Below are positions 7,358-16,702 of a stretch of DNA of 32,556 nt, one piece after another. Below the pieces are notes generated by a model. It ran no database searches and was not told the DNA's origin. It saw only the letters and a program-made list of their open reading frames with translations. Every line of letters starts with the position of its first letter. The stretch's first letter is position 1. This stretch comes from Clostridium sp. CAG:793 (lineage in GTDB: Bacteria > Bacillota > Clostridia > TANB77 > CAG-508). Where the stretch lies: contig HF993640.1 of the NCBI GenBank assembly GCA_000433915.1, positions 1 through 32,556 of the forward strand, in the 5' to 3' direction. The translations under genes were made by a program, and so were the position numbers.

Positions 7358-8563
7358 TTATTTATTCTCCTTTAACTCTGTTATAGTAGCTTTCGCATTT
7401 CCATCAATATATCGTAACTCAATATCATCTCCAACTGATATTGATGTAATACTTTTAATAATATGTCCATCTTTCTCTGATATTGTATATCCTCTAGAAA
7501 TTGTTTTCATTGGACTTAAAGTATCTATTCTAGCCGACACTTTGCTTAATTCTGCTCTGCTTTTATTAATTATATTTAATGTACTATTAGTAATAGATTT
7601 TAGTAACATATCTAGTTTTACATATTTCTCATTTATTGTCTGCAAAGGTTCTTTGAAAACTCTTCTTGACATACATTTCTCATATCTTAGCTTCATTAAC
7701 TGGATTTTTCTTTTTAATGCAACTTTGTATCTATTCTTATAATCATTTATAGTGTCTTTAACATCTTCAATATTTGGAACAGCAAGTTCTGCTGCTGCAG
7801 ACGGTGTTGGTGCTCTTAAATCAGCTACAAAATCAGCTATTGTAAAATCTGTTTCATGTCCTACTGCTGAGATTACTGGTATGCGAGAATCATATATTGC
7901 TCTAGCAAGTACCTCTTCATTAAATGGCCACAAGTCTTCAAGTGAGCCTCCGCCACGACCTACAATAATTACATCTGCTAGATTCTCATCATTCATTTTT
8001 TTCAAAGCTTCTACAATCTTAAGTTCTGCTCCTGGACCTTGTACTGGTACAGGAATAAGTCTGATATGAACATTAGGATTACGTCTTGTAGATACATTAA
8101 TTATATCTCTTATAACCGCTCCTGTTGATGATGTTAATACTCCTATTGTTTTAGGAAATTTAGGAATAGGCTTTTTGTGATTAATATCAAAAAGCCCTTC
8201 TTTATCAAGCTTGGCTTTCATCTTTTCATATGCTTCATACAAGCTTCCCATACCATCTTGTTTCATTCCTTTGGCATATATTTGATAAACACCATCTCTT
8301 TCAAATACTGATACACTACCTAAAATACATACTTTCATTCCGTCTTTAGGCATAAACGTCAAATATGGTGTATAACTTTTAAACATAATGCATTTTATTA
8401 AAGACTTCTCATCTTTTAAAGTAAAATACATATGTCCTGTATAATGTAATTTAAAATTCGATATTTCTCCTTTTACATAGACATTGTTTAAAAAGTCATC
8501 ACCATCTATTTTATTTTTTATATACTTATTTAATTCTTCAACAGTTATTGGATTTATTTCCAT
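7358..8563 (-). CDS. xseA: Exodeoxyribonuclease VII large subunit
   Basis: A 401-residue catalytic subunit of exonuclease VII. An N-terminal OB-fold DNA-binding domain (about 1-100) is followed by the catalytic core with GVLTSSTGAVIRDI (141-154), GRGGGSLEDLWPFNEE (202-217) and SAVGHETDFTIADFVADLRA (232-251). A helical C-terminal region ends in SRGYTI (about 363-368), the usual tail motif. It is about 50 residues shorter than the E. coli and B. subtilis proteins, mostly in the helical region. It directly abuts xseB and follows nusB by 18 bp. Confidence 0.95.
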   Translation of the reverse strand: MEINPITVEELNKYIKNKIDGDDFLNNVYVKGEISNFKLHYTGHMYFTLKDEKSLIKCIMFKSYTPYLTFMPKDGMKVCILGSVSVFERDGVYQIYAKGMKQDGMGSLYEAYEKMKAKLDKEGLFDINHKKPIPKFPKTIGVLTSSTGAVIRDIINVSTRRNPNVHIRLIPVPVQGPGAELKIVEALKKMNDENLADVIIVGRGGGSLEDLWPFNEEVLARAIYDSRIPVISAVGHETDFTIADFVADLRAPTPSAAAELAVPNIEDVKDTINDYKNRYKVALKRKIQLMKLRYEKCMSRRVFKEPLQTINEKYVKLDMLLKSITNSTLNIINKSRAELSKVSARIDTLSPMKTISRGYTISEKDGHIIKSITSISVGDDIELRYIDGNAKATITELKENK

Positions 8564-8581
8564 TCTCTTTCCTTCTATTAG

Positions 8582-9016
8582 CTATTCTTCATTTGCATCA
8601 TCTTCTGCAAGATTGTTCTTCTTAACAATACTTGCAAGAACACCATTTACAAATGATTTAGATGAATCATCACCATACATTTTAGCAAGTTCAACAACCT
8701 CATTGATTACAACTTTATATGGAACTTTGGCATATATCATCTCATATATTCCAAGTTTTAATAAAGTTAAATCAATCTTAGATATTCTAGATATTGTCCA
8801 GTCTTGTTTTATGTTCTGCTTTATCTGTTCTTCAATATCATTATTGTTTTGTGCTGTGCCTTCAATAATATCAGTAATGAATTTTATAGCTTCTTTATCA
8901 TCTATTTCTTCATCTTTTATAAATAGTTCTATTTGTTCTTCAATATTGCTTTCAGACATTATCTGCAAACTATATAATAATTTAAATGCTGCTTCTCTAG
9001 CCTTTGATCTGTTCAT
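8582..9016 (-). CDS. nusB: Transcription antitermination factor NusB
   Basis: A 144-residue all-helical RNA-binding protein that, with NusE (S10), binds boxA in rRNA leaders to promote antitermination. Recognisable motifs are SKAREAAFKLLYSLQ at the N-terminus and YKVVINEVVELAKMYGDDSS followed by FVNGVLASI near the C-terminus. The reading frame extends to an ATG at 9049 inside the previous gene, but AAAGGGG precedes the internal ATG at 9016, which starts the family-typical sequence. It ends with an acidic tail (EDDANEE). Confidence 0.93.
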   Translation of the reverse strand: MNRSKAREAAFKLLYSLQIMSESNIEEQIELFIKDEEIDDKEAIKFITDIIEGTAQNNNDIEEQIKQNIKQDWTISRISKIDLTLLKLGIYEMIYAKVPYKVVINEVVELAKMYGDDSSKSFVNGVLASIVKKNNLAEDDANEE

Positions 9017-9032
9017 TTTTACCCCTTTATTG

Positions 9033-9236
9033 TTACATTTTATCAACAAATTCTTTTAATTTGTTTTTTACAAAATCTTTGTTATGTTGAAAGTAATTTC
9101 CAGCCCATGCACCTATGCATACTAATACTATTCCAACTATTATTCTATAAAATCCTGTGCATGCAATTATTAGTGCAATAATTGCGCCTAAGATTCCACC
9201 CCAATATTTTGTTAAGAATTTTTTTAAGTCTTCCAT
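9033..9236 (-). CDS. DUF2273 small membrane protein
   Basis: A 67-residue protein with two membrane helices (about 13-28 and 31-46) and a short basic C-terminus. The pattern YWGGILGAIIALI ... GAWAGNYF fits the DUF2273 family, which is usually encoded with Asp23 and AmaP. It follows amaP by 33 bp and precedes nusB by 16 bp. It probably takes part in membrane anchoring of the Asp23 complex; this is inferred from context. Confidence 0.82.
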   Translation of the reverse strand: MEDLKKFLTKYWGGILGAIIALIIACTGFYRIIVGIVLVCIGAWAGNYFQHNKDFVKNKLKEFVDKM

Positions 9237-9269
9237 TTAATTCCTCCTTAAAGCTTAATTGCATTCTAC

Positions 9270-9875
9270 TTAATCATTCTTTTCTCTTTTTGTGGCTTTT
9301 GTTTTCTTTTCTTTATCTTCATCTGCCTTTTCGATTCCAGTATTTCTAACTTTTACATTTACGTATTTGATTTCCAAATCTGTAGCAGCTTTTATCTCTT
9401 TCTTTACTTTTGTTTGAAGTCTTGATGTAACATCTTTAATAACTGTTCCTCTTAGTACATCTATTGAAATTTCTATGATTACATCATTTTCTTTAGTTAT
9501 ATTTATTCTAGTAATTGAATCTGTAATTTCATCAAAATCAGTTATAACACCTTCAACCATATTTCTTAAAGTATCTGCTGTAATAAGTAATCTACCATCT
9601 TCGTTTTGTAATAATATTCCGCTTCCTTCTTCCTCATCATCTTTGGAAGTCATATCAGTGAAGAATAAACATTTTATAGCTAATAATGCAAGAACTGTAC
9701 ATGAACCAATTAATACATAAGTTCCTGTTTGTGATGCATATGCTTTACTAATTAATATGCTGTATACTGATGGTTCAATCCATCCAAAACCAATCAAGCA
9801 TAATGTTATTGATATAATTAAAACTATTGCTGAAAATATAGCAAGTCCAAGTTTATCAAAAAATTTCATATTCAT
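9270..9875 (-). CDS. amaP: Alkaline shock response membrane anchor protein AmaP
   Basis: A 201-residue protein with two N-terminal membrane helices (about 9-31 and 52-71). A cytoplasmic Asp23-like domain (about 90-180) includes ITADTLRNMVEGV and VIKDVTSRLQTKVKKEI. A highly charged Lys/Glu tail follows. In staphylococci AmaP holds Asp23 at the membrane, and the same job is likely here. Translation may start at the third codon (ATG at 9869), because GAGG sits eight bases before that ATG and only two before the first. It lies downstream of asp23 behind a perfect stem-loop. Confidence 0.85.
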   Translation of the reverse strand: MNMKFFDKLGLAIFSAIVLIISITLCLIGFGWIEPSVYSILISKAYASQTGTYVLIGSCTVLALLAIKCLFFTDMTSKDDEEEGSGILLQNEDGRLLITADTLRNMVEGVITDFDEITDSITRINITKENDVIIEISIDVLRGTVIKDVTSRLQTKVKKEIKAATDLEIKYVNVKVRNTGIEKADEDKEKKTKATKREKND

Positions 9876-9889
9876 TACCTCTTAAATTA

Positions 9890-9917
9890 AAGGCTTAGAC
9901 TTCTAAATCTAAGCCTT
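9890..9917 (-). terminator. Perfect 10-bp stem-loop between asp23 and amaP
   Basis: AAGGCTTAGA (9890-9899) and TCTAAGCCTT (9908-9917) form a perfect 10-bp stem with an 8-base loop, 15 bp after the asp23 stop. In the minus-strand RNA the 3' side continues TTAATTTAAG, too weak for a full terminator. It may be a partial terminator or an mRNA-stabilising structure giving more Asp23 than downstream products. Confidence 0.6.
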
Positions 9918-9932
9918 ACTTCTCTTTCTTAT

Positions 9933-10406
9933 TTATTTCTTTTCTTCTTTTTTCTTATCGTCTTTCTTTTCAGGCTTCTCTTCTTTTTTCTCTACTACTT
10001 TTTCTTCTTTCTTTTCTAAGTTAGTGTTAACACCTTGTACATGTACATTAACTTCTGTTACTGTTAAGCCTGTCATGCTTTCTACTGATTTTTTAACTCT
10101 CTTTTGGATTTCAAAAGCAACATCTGGGATTCTTGCACCATATTCAACTATTATATTGACATCAATTTTAGTATTTTTTTCTTGAACGTCAACTTTGATT
10201 CCTTTTGACATATTTTTCTTGCCACTAAGAACTTCTGATATTCCTCCTGCAAATCCTCCTGCCATTTCTGATACTCCTGGAACTTCAGCTGCTGCCATTC
10301 CAGCAATTACAGATACTACATCATCTGATATTTGTATATTATTGTCTCCGTTTTTGTTTATTGTAACTTCTCCCTTTACTTCAACTTCTTTATTATCTTC
10401 ACTCAT
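9933..10406 (-). CDS. asp23: Asp23/Gls24 family envelope stress response protein
   Basis: A 157-residue Asp23 (DUF322) protein. The family core runs from about 14 to 125 (ISDDVVSVIAGMAAAEVPGV at 26-45, VEYGARIPDVAFEIQKRVKK near 88-107, VTEVNVHVQGV near 115-125). A long Lys/Glu tail, about 30 residues of EKK-type repeats, follows. Such proteins form a membrane-associated network anchored by AmaP during cell-wall stress. The start is the ATG at 10406 with AGGAGG eight bases upstream; the frame extends another 16 codons but would cross the promoter region. It is the first gene of the long operon. Confidence 0.92.
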   Translation of the reverse strand: MSEDNKEVEVKGEVTINKNGDNNIQISDDVVSVIAGMAAAEVPGVSEMAGGFAGGISEVLSGKKNMSKGIKVDVQEKNTKIDVNIIVEYGARIPDVAFEIQKRVKKSVESMTGLTVTEVNVHVQGVNTNLEKKEEKVVEKKEEKPEKKDDKKKEEKK

Positions 10407-10435
10407 AATAAACCTCCTTCTGTTTATATACTTCC

Positions 10436-10464
10436 AGTATATCAATATATACACATTTTTTCAA
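10436..10464 (-). promoter_or_regulatory. Sigma-A promoter of the asp23-fhs operon
   Basis: On the minus strand TTGAAA (10459-10464), a 17-bp spacer and TATACT (10436-10441). It lies about 30 bp upstream of the asp23 start and about 20 bp past the dnaE stop. Confidence 0.75.
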
Positions 10465-10484
10465 GTATTTATGAAATATTTTTA

Positions 10485-13400
10485 TTATTCAGTAACAGCT
10501 AACTCTACTCTATCTTCACCTACAACATCTTTAAAAGCTTCTATCGTTTTACCAGCATTATCAGCAAATATTGCTCCACACTCTGTTTCTTTTCCATTGG
10601 TCTTAACATTTACTTTTAAATTATTCTGTTCACCTTCAAAAAATTTAATTGTTCCACGAAGCTTTTCCTTCGTTTCTTCTGGTAAATCAGTAATATCTAT
10701 TACAAGTCTTCTCTGACTATTAGATTTTAATTCAGTTATTTGGTTAGCTATAATTGTTATATCATTTTCATCTCTTATACTTATTCGTCCTTCACACAAT
10801 ATAAGGCTTTCTTCTATAAGCAGATTACTGCATTTATTATAGCAACTTTCAAATACTATTAATTCACATGATCCATACAAATCTTCTATTGTCACAAAAG
10901 CCATTACTTTATTGCTCTTAGTGAATTTCTTTTTTATCTTTGTAATAACTCCTGCAAGCTTTACACTTTGCCCATCTTGAAGGTCACACTTTTCTCCAGC
11001 TGTCATTTGCTCCATTGTTTCTTCAATTTGTGCTGTGTTAAAGTTAGTAACTTCATCAAGCTGCTTTCTATATTTCTCAAGTGGATGTCCTGATATATAT
11101 ATACCAAGCATTTCTTTTTCCATTGATAAAAGTTCTTTTTCAGAAAATTCATCCATCTCCATGTAATTGTATTTCATTTTCTGTATGTCTTCTTCTGAAT
11201 TAGATATGTCAAACATTGTTATCTGATTAGTAAAATTCTTCTTCTGGCTATCTGCTATTGTATCAATTATTTGTTCATAAGATGCAATTAGTGTACAGCG
11301 AGTTTTTCCCATATTGTCAAATGCACCTGCACGAATCAAACTTTCTATACATTTCTTATTAACTGCTTCACCATAAATTCTTTCTGCAAAATCTGTAAAG
11401 TCTTTAAATTCTCCGCCATTTTCTCTTTCTTTTACTATTGCATCAACAGCTGCAAGTCCTACATTCTTAATACTTCCTAATCCAAATCTTACGCTATTAT
11501 CTGTTGCTGTAAATTTCGTATAACTCTTATTTATATCAGGTTTTAATATTGCAATATTAGATTTCTTGCATTCATTTATATAAATTGGTATTTTATCTAG
11601 ATTTCCTAAAAAACTATTTAGCATAGCTGCCATAAATTCTGCTGGATAATATGCTTTTAAATATGCTGTCTGATATGCAACAACAGCATAGCATGCTGCA
11701 TGTGATTTATTAAATGCATATTTTGCAAATTCAGACATTTCATCAAATATTTTATTAGCTGAAGCTTCGTCAATACCATTACGCACACATCCAGGAATTT
11801 CTACATTTCCGTTTTCATCTAGCTTGCCATGTACAAAGTTTTCTCTTTCCTTTGCCATAACATCTAGTTTTTTCTTTCCCATCGCACGTCTAACTAAGTC
11901 AGCTCTTCCTAATGAATATCCTGCTAAGTCTCTTACTATCTGCATTACTTGTTCCTGATATACCATACATCCATACGTTACTTTTAAAATAGGTTTTAAT
12001 GCAGGATGAGTATATACTGCATGCTCAGGATCTTTCTTATTAGCTATATATCTTGGAATCTGATCCATTGGACCAGGTCTATATAATGACACACCAGCTA
12101 TAATATCTTCAAGACAGTCTGGCTTAAGTTCTTTCATGAAGTTGGTCATTCCTTGACTTTCAAATTGGAATATTCCAACTGAATCTCCATCTTGCCATAA
12201 TTTATATACTTTAGGATCTGCCATATCTTTATCAAATTCTACATCAATTCCACGATTTTTCTTAATTAGCTCTTTTGCATCACGTATAACTGTTAATGTA
12301 CGAAGTCCTAGAAAGTCCATTTTTAGAAGTCCTAGTTCTTCCAAAGTTGTCATTATATATTGTGTTGATATTACACCATCTCTTGCATATAATGGAACAT
12401 AATTAACAACTGGCTCTCTGGCTATAATTATTCCGCAAGCATGTGTTGAAGCCTGTCTTGGCATTCCTTCAAGTGCCATTGCTATATCAAGAAGTTTCTT
12501 TACTTCTGGATTCGTATCATATAGGTCTTTAAGCTCTTTGTTTATTTCCATGGCTTTGCTAATTGTTATATGAATCTCATTAGGAATCATTTTAGCAAGT
12601 TTATCTGCTTCTGCATACGGATAATCAAGCACTCTTGCAACATCCCTAATTACCATCTTAGCAGCCATTGTACCAAATGTTATTATCTGTGACACATGGT
12701 CATGACCATATTTTCTAGCGACATAATCAATTACATCTTGTCTTTTTTCATAATCAAAGTCAATATCAAAATCGGGCATGCTTATTCTTTCTGGATTTAA
12801 GAATCTTTCAAAAATAAGTCCATATTTTATTGGATCAATATCTGTTATTTCTATTGCATACGCAACTATTGAGCCTGCACCTGAGCCTCTTCCTGGTCCA
12901 ACTGGTATTCCATGAGATTTTGCATAATGTACATAATCCCATACAATTAGGAAATAATCAACATATCCCATTTTCTTAATTACACCTAATTCGTACTCTT
13001 TTCTTTCGATTATATCTTTAGATGGATTTTCTCCATATCTATTTCGTATACCATCATCAGTTAATTTTTTTAAGTAATCATAATGTGTAGCAAATTCTTC
13101 TGGCACATCATAATTAGGTAATATTGTATGTCCAAATTCAAATTCAACATTACACTTTTCTGCAACTTTAACTGTATTCTCTATAGCATCAGGAACTGCT
13201 TTAAAATAGTCCATCATTTCTTCTGGTGATTTTATATACAATTCATCTGTTTCAAAACGCATTCTGTCTTCATCAGACATTCTCTTTCCAGTTTGTATAC
13301 ATAACAAAACTTCATGATTATATGCATCTTCTTTTTTCAAATAATGTGAATCATTTGTAGCAAGTAATGGAATATCTAATTCTCTTGATAATTGTATTAA

Positions 13401-13970
13401 CTTTTGATTAACTAATACTTGCTCTTTTATACCATTATTCTGAATTTCAAGGTAATAATCTTCTCCAAATATACTTTTGAACCATAAAGCTGACTTTTTA
13501 GCAGCTTCCATGTCTCCTTTTACTATCTCAGAAGCTACCTCTCCTGCAAGACAAGCACTTGAGCAAATAAGTCCTTCATGATATTTTTCTAATACCTCTT
13601 TATCGATACGTGGTTTATAATAAAAACCATCAGTAAATCCTAAAGATACCAGCTTTGCTAGATTCTTATATCCATTGTTGTCTTTTGCAAGTAATATTAA
13701 ATGATTATATCTATTATCAATGCTTGGATCTCTGTCAGCCATTCTGCGAGGTGCTACATACACCTCGCATCCAATGATAGGCTTTATTCCATTTGCTTTG
13801 CATGCTTTATAAAAATCAATAGCTCCAAACATTACTCCATGATCTGTTATTGCCATTGCATCCATTCCAAGCTCTTTAGCTCTTACTGGTAAGTCTTTTA
13901 TTCTATTTGCTCCATCTAGTAAACTAAATTCACTGTGGACATGTAAGTGTACGAATTTGCCTTGTAACAT
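10485..13970 (-). CDS. dnaE: DNA polymerase III subunit alpha (DnaE type)
   Basis: A 1161-residue replicative polymerase subunit, typical DnaE length. The N-terminal PHP domain (about 5-280) has LHVHSEFSLLDG, ITDHG (41-45) and NDSHYL (206-211). The polymerase palm has GPGRGSGAGS (358-367) and the catalytic PDFDIDF (399-405). LYRPGPMDQIPRYI and the finger region with FNKSHAACYAVVAYQTAYLK follow. Helix-hairpin-helix and OB-fold regions lie in the C-terminal 350 residues (VKLAGVITKIKKKF). AAAGGAAAG precedes the ATG. It follows the P-type ATPase gene by about 50 bp without a terminator between. Confidence 0.97.
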   Translation of the reverse strand: MLQGKFVHLHVHSEFSLLDGANRIKDLPVRAKELGMDAMAITDHGVMFGAIDFYKACKANGIKPIIGCEVYVAPRRMADRDPSIDNRYNHLILLAKDNNGYKNLAKLVSLGFTDGFYYKPRIDKEVLEKYHEGLICSSACLAGEVASEIVKGDMEAAKKSALWFKSIFGEDYYLEIQNNGIKEQVLVNQKLIQLSRELDIPLLATNDSHYLKKEDAYNHEVLLCIQTGKRMSDEDRMRFETDELYIKSPEEMMDYFKAVPDAIENTVKVAEKCNVEFEFGHTILPNYDVPEEFATHYDYLKKLTDDGIRNRYGENPSKDIIERKEYELGVIKKMGYVDYFLIVWDYVHYAKSHGIPVGPGRGSGAGSIVAYAIEITDIDPIKYGLIFERFLNPERISMPDFDIDFDYEKRQDVIDYVARKYGHDHVSQIITFGTMAAKMVIRDVARVLDYPYAEADKLAKMIPNEIHITISKAMEINKELKDLYDTNPEVKKLLDIAMALEGMPRQASTHACGIIIAREPVVNYVPLYARDGVISTQYIMTTLEELGLLKMDFLGLRTLTVIRDAKELIKKNRGIDVEFDKDMADPKVYKLWQDGDSVGIFQFESQGMTNFMKELKPDCLEDIIAGVSLYRPGPMDQIPRYIANKKDPEHAVYTHPALKPILKVTYGCMVYQEQVMQIVRDLAGYSLGRADLVRRAMGKKKLDVMAKERENFVHGKLDENGNVEIPGCVRNGIDEASANKIFDEMSEFAKYAFNKSHAACYAVVAYQTAYLKAYYPAEFMAAMLNSFLGNLDKIPIYINECKKSNIAILKPDINKSYTKFTATDNSVRFGLGSIKNVGLAAVDAIVKERENGGEFKDFTDFAERIYGEAVNKKCIESLIRAGAFDNMGKTRCTLIASYEQIIDTIADSQKKNFTNQITMFDISNSEEDIQKMKYNYMEMDEFSEKELLSMEKEMLGIYISGHPLEKYRKQLDEVTNFNTAQIEETMEQMTAGEKCDLQDGQSVKLAGVITKIKKKFTKSNKVMAFVTIEDLYGSCELIVFESCYNKCSNLLIEESLILCEGRISIRDENDITIIANQITELKSNSQRRLVIDITDLPEETKEKLRGTIKFFEGEQNNLKVNVKTNGKETECGAIFADNAGKTIEAFKDVVGEDRVELAVTE

Positions 13971-13997
13971 TTGCTCTTTCCTTTCTTTATAACCATT

Positions 13998-14025
13998 ATT
14001 ATACTACAAATTCCTAAATTATCAT
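13998..14025 (-). promoter_or_regulatory. Possible promoter for dnaE
   Basis: On the minus strand a perfect TATAAT (13998-14003) is preceded, at 16-bp spacing, by ATGATA (14020-14025, 4/6), which overlaps the end of the ATPase gene. It lies about 30 bp upstream of the dnaE start. Confidence 0.38.
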
Positions 14026-16574
14026 AGCCATTCTTTGTATTTCTTTATATATTCTTTCTTTACGACTTGAACTATTACTGCATATATTGCAACTAATAAT
14101 ATCAAATATCCATAATATCTTAGTGGTAATATTACAAAATTAAAATCAGGTAATCCGCTTAACATTATTGGTGTAATAATTGTTCCTAGTATTGTTAAAA
14201 TTGTCATTGTAAATAATATCTTGCTTGGCTTTGACTGAATAAATGGTATCTTTGCTGTACGAATATAATGAATTATAAGTGTTTCTGATATCAAGCATTC
14301 AACAAACCATGCTGTTTGAAAATATGCTTGTTTTTCAACAGAATTATATCCAAATATAAACCAGAATATTAGAAATGCTAATACATCTGTTATAGAACTT
14401 ATTACTCCCATTATTCTCATGAATTTGCCCAAATCTTTAGTATCCCATTTGCGTGGTTTTGTGATAAATTCTGAATCTACTCTATCATACGGAATACCTA
14501 TTTGAGAAATCTCAAATAAAAAGTCTTGTATCAACATTTGTATTGGTAATAATGGTAAGAATGGTAAGAATATACTTGCAATCATTATACTAAATACATC
14601 TCCAAAATCAGAACTTAAAGCTAATTTCATGTATTTAATTATATTTCCATAAACAGTTCTTCCTTCTATTACCCCATCATATATAACTTCCAAGCTTTGC
14701 TCTAACAATATAATATCACTTGAAGCCTTGGCAACATCAGCAGCGGTATTAACACTTATTCCTACATCTGATGAATGTAATGAAGGAGCATCATTTACAC
14801 CATCTCCCATATAGCCTACTACGTGACCATTCTTCTTTAATGCTTTTACGACTCTTTCTTTCTGCATAGGATTCATACGTGCAAAAACATCACATTCTTC
14901 AACAATTTTTTGAAGCTGCTTATCTGACATTTCGTCAATATCTTTTCCTAGGATTATATTACTTCTTATACCAACGATACTACATACACTTTCTGTTGCA
15001 TATTGATTATCTCCTGTTAATATTTTAGTTGTAATTCCTACATTGGCTAGTTTGTCTAGTGTTTTCTTAACATCACTCTTTGGTGGATCTAAGAATGCAA
15101 CAAGACCTAAGAATATCATATCACATTCATCTTTTGCGTCAAAATCATCTAATCCAGAATATCCATTTTTCATAGCTATTGATATGACTTGCATTCCCTG
15201 TCTTGCTAATTGGCTTGCCCTCTCATTTACTTGTTTTATAATCTCATTTGTGATTGTGTATTCATTATTATCAATCAATACTTTAGTACAGCATTTTAAT
15301 ATTTCTTCAAGAGCACCTTTTGTAATCATCTCATATCTTCCTTCATGTTGTACAGCTATTGACATTCTTTTTCTCATATAATCAAATGGAATTTCATCAA
15401 TCTTTTCGTAATCTGAAATATCTATTTTATTCTTTTTGCCATAGCTCATTACAGCTTTGTCAACCAAGTTCTTCATTCCTGTACTTAATTTGCTATTAAT
15501 ATAGGCATATTTTAATACTGTTTCATCGTCTTTTCCTGTTGCATCAACATATTTTTGAAGAACTATTTTATTCATTGTAAGAGTTCCCGTTTTGTCAGTG
15601 CAAAGCACATCCATTGAGCCAATATTTTGAATAGATTGTATATTTTTTACTAATGTCTTTTTCTTTGCTAAATTCTTGCTTCCTCTTGTTAAATTTACAT
15701 TTACTATCATTGGTAGCATACTTGGAGTTATGCCTACTGCAACTGACAATGCAAATAATAATGCTTCTGTTAAATCTTTTCTTATAAATCCATATATTGC
15801 AAATACTAATACAGAAATAACTATCATATACTTTATAAGCATCTTAGTTATTCTGTCCATTCCTTTTTCGAAATTGGTTAGCTCTCTTTTATTTCCAATG
15901 TCCTTATTCATCTTACCTATATAAGTATTAAGCCCTGTTGTAATTACGACACCAACTCCGCTTCCAGTTACAACATTTGAACCCATAAAACATACATTAG
16001 GAATATTAAATACATCATCATAAGACTTTCTCTTATATATCGTTTTTTTCTCAACAGGCACACTTTCACCAGTAAATGCTGATTGATTTAGGAATAAATC
16101 TTTGCTATCTATAAGCACCATATCTGCTGGAATTACAACTCCTGCATTAAGTGGAACAATATCTCCTATAGTCACATCTTCTTGATAAATTTCTCTTACC
16201 TTCCCATCACGCATAACATTAACTTTTGGCTTTATTTTCGAACGCAACTTTTCGTTAAATCTGTATGTCGAATAATCTTCGGCAAATCTTATCATAGCAC
16301 TTGCTATTCCAAGGCATACAATAATACCTGCTCCAAGTATATCATTTGTCATATAGTCAATTACGGCTAGAACAAATAATATCATTATGAACTTATCTTT
16401 AAAAGATCTAACTAAGAAATATAGCCAACCTCTTTGCTTATCATTTGTAGCGATATTTAATCCATATTCGTCATGTCTTCTTTCTACTTGCTCTTTCTTT
16501 AATCCTTGCTCAGAAGTTCCAAGAGCTTTCAAAATTTCTTCTTTTGTTAATCTTGATATCTCATTATATTTCAT
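14022..16574 (-). CDS. mgtA: Magnesium-translocating P-type ATPase (P3B, MgtA/MgtB type)
   Basis: An 850-residue P-type ATPase. It has an N-terminal cation ATPase domain, the A-domain motif FTGES (167-171), a transmembrane ion-site region ITPSMLPMI (about 282-290) as in MgtA proteins, and the phosphorylation motif CTDKTGTLTMNK with Asp327. The hinge GDGVNDAPSL and SSDIILLEQSLEVI follow, and six C-terminal membrane helices close the protein. It should import Mg2+ at the expense of ATP. The start is the ATG at 16574 with AAAGAGGT before it; the 20-codon upstream extension would begin within the -35 of its own promoter. No M-box fits in the short leader (about 30 nt). Confidence 0.9.
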   Translation of the reverse strand: MKYNEISRLTKEEILKALGTSEQGLKKEQVERRHDEYGLNIATNDKQRGWLYFLVRSFKDKFIMILFVLAVIDYMTNDILGAGIIVCLGIASAMIRFAEDYSTYRFNEKLRSKIKPKVNVMRDGKVREIYQEDVTIGDIVPLNAGVVIPADMVLIDSKDLFLNQSAFTGESVPVEKKTIYKRKSYDDVFNIPNVCFMGSNVVTGSGVGVVITTGLNTYIGKMNKDIGNKRELTNFEKGMDRITKMLIKYMIVISVLVFAIYGFIRKDLTEALLFALSVAVGITPSMLPMIVNVNLTRGSKNLAKKKTLVKNIQSIQNIGSMDVLCTDKTGTLTMNKIVLQKYVDATGKDDETVLKYAYINSKLSTGMKNLVDKAVMSYGKKNKIDISDYEKIDEIPFDYMRKRMSIAVQHEGRYEMITKGALEEILKCCTKVLIDNNEYTITNEIIKQVNERASQLARQGMQVISIAMKNGYSGLDDFDAKDECDMIFLGLVAFLDPPKSDVKKTLDKLANVGITTKILTGDNQYATESVCSIVGIRSNIILGKDIDEMSDKQLQKIVEECDVFARMNPMQKERVVKALKKNGHVVGYMGDGVNDAPSLHSSDVGISVNTAADVAKASSDIILLEQSLEVIYDGVIEGRTVYGNIIKYMKLALSSDFGDVFSIMIASIFLPFLPLLPIQMLIQDFLFEISQIGIPYDRVDSEFITKPRKWDTKDLGKFMRIMGVISSITDVLAFLIFWFIFGYNSVEKQAYFQTAWFVECLISETLIIHYIRTAKIPFIQSKPSKILFTMTILTILGTIITPIMLSGLPDFNFVILPLRYYGYLILLVAIYAVIVQVVKKEYIKKYKEWL

Positions 16575-16605
16575 TTGTTTTACCTCTTTACATTTATTAA
16601 TTGTT

Positions 16606-16634
16606 ATTTTAGTATATCTATTTTTCTTAGTCAA
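16606..16634 (-). promoter_or_regulatory. Sigma-A promoter of the P-type ATPase gene
   Basis: On the minus strand TTGACT (16629-16634), a 17-bp spacer and TAAAAT (16606-16611). It is back-to-back with the mutS2 promoter; the two -35 boxes are 17 bp apart. Confidence 0.72.
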
Positions 16635-16651
16635 TAAAATAAGTAAAAAAA

Positions 16652-16680
16652 TTGTAAAATCTTCTAATCCATGTTATAAT
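16652..16680 (+). promoter_or_regulatory. Sigma-A promoter of mutS2
   Basis: TTGTAA (16652-16657), a 17-bp spacer and a perfect TATAAT (16675-16680). Transcription should start near 16687, just upstream of the ribosome binding site GGAG at about 16691. Confidence 0.75.
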
Positions 16681-16702
16681 CATTGTGTTAGGAGAATTAT
16701 AT

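Noticed and set aside
8484..9059. Plus-strand open frame of 191 codons
   Set aside because: It lies entirely antisense to nusB and the start of xseA, has no ribosome binding site and gives low-complexity Ser/Ile/Phe-rich sequence.
16575..16702. M-box magnesium riboswitch upstream of the ATPase gene
   Set aside because: The predicted transcript start leaves a leader of only about 30 nt, too short for an M-box.
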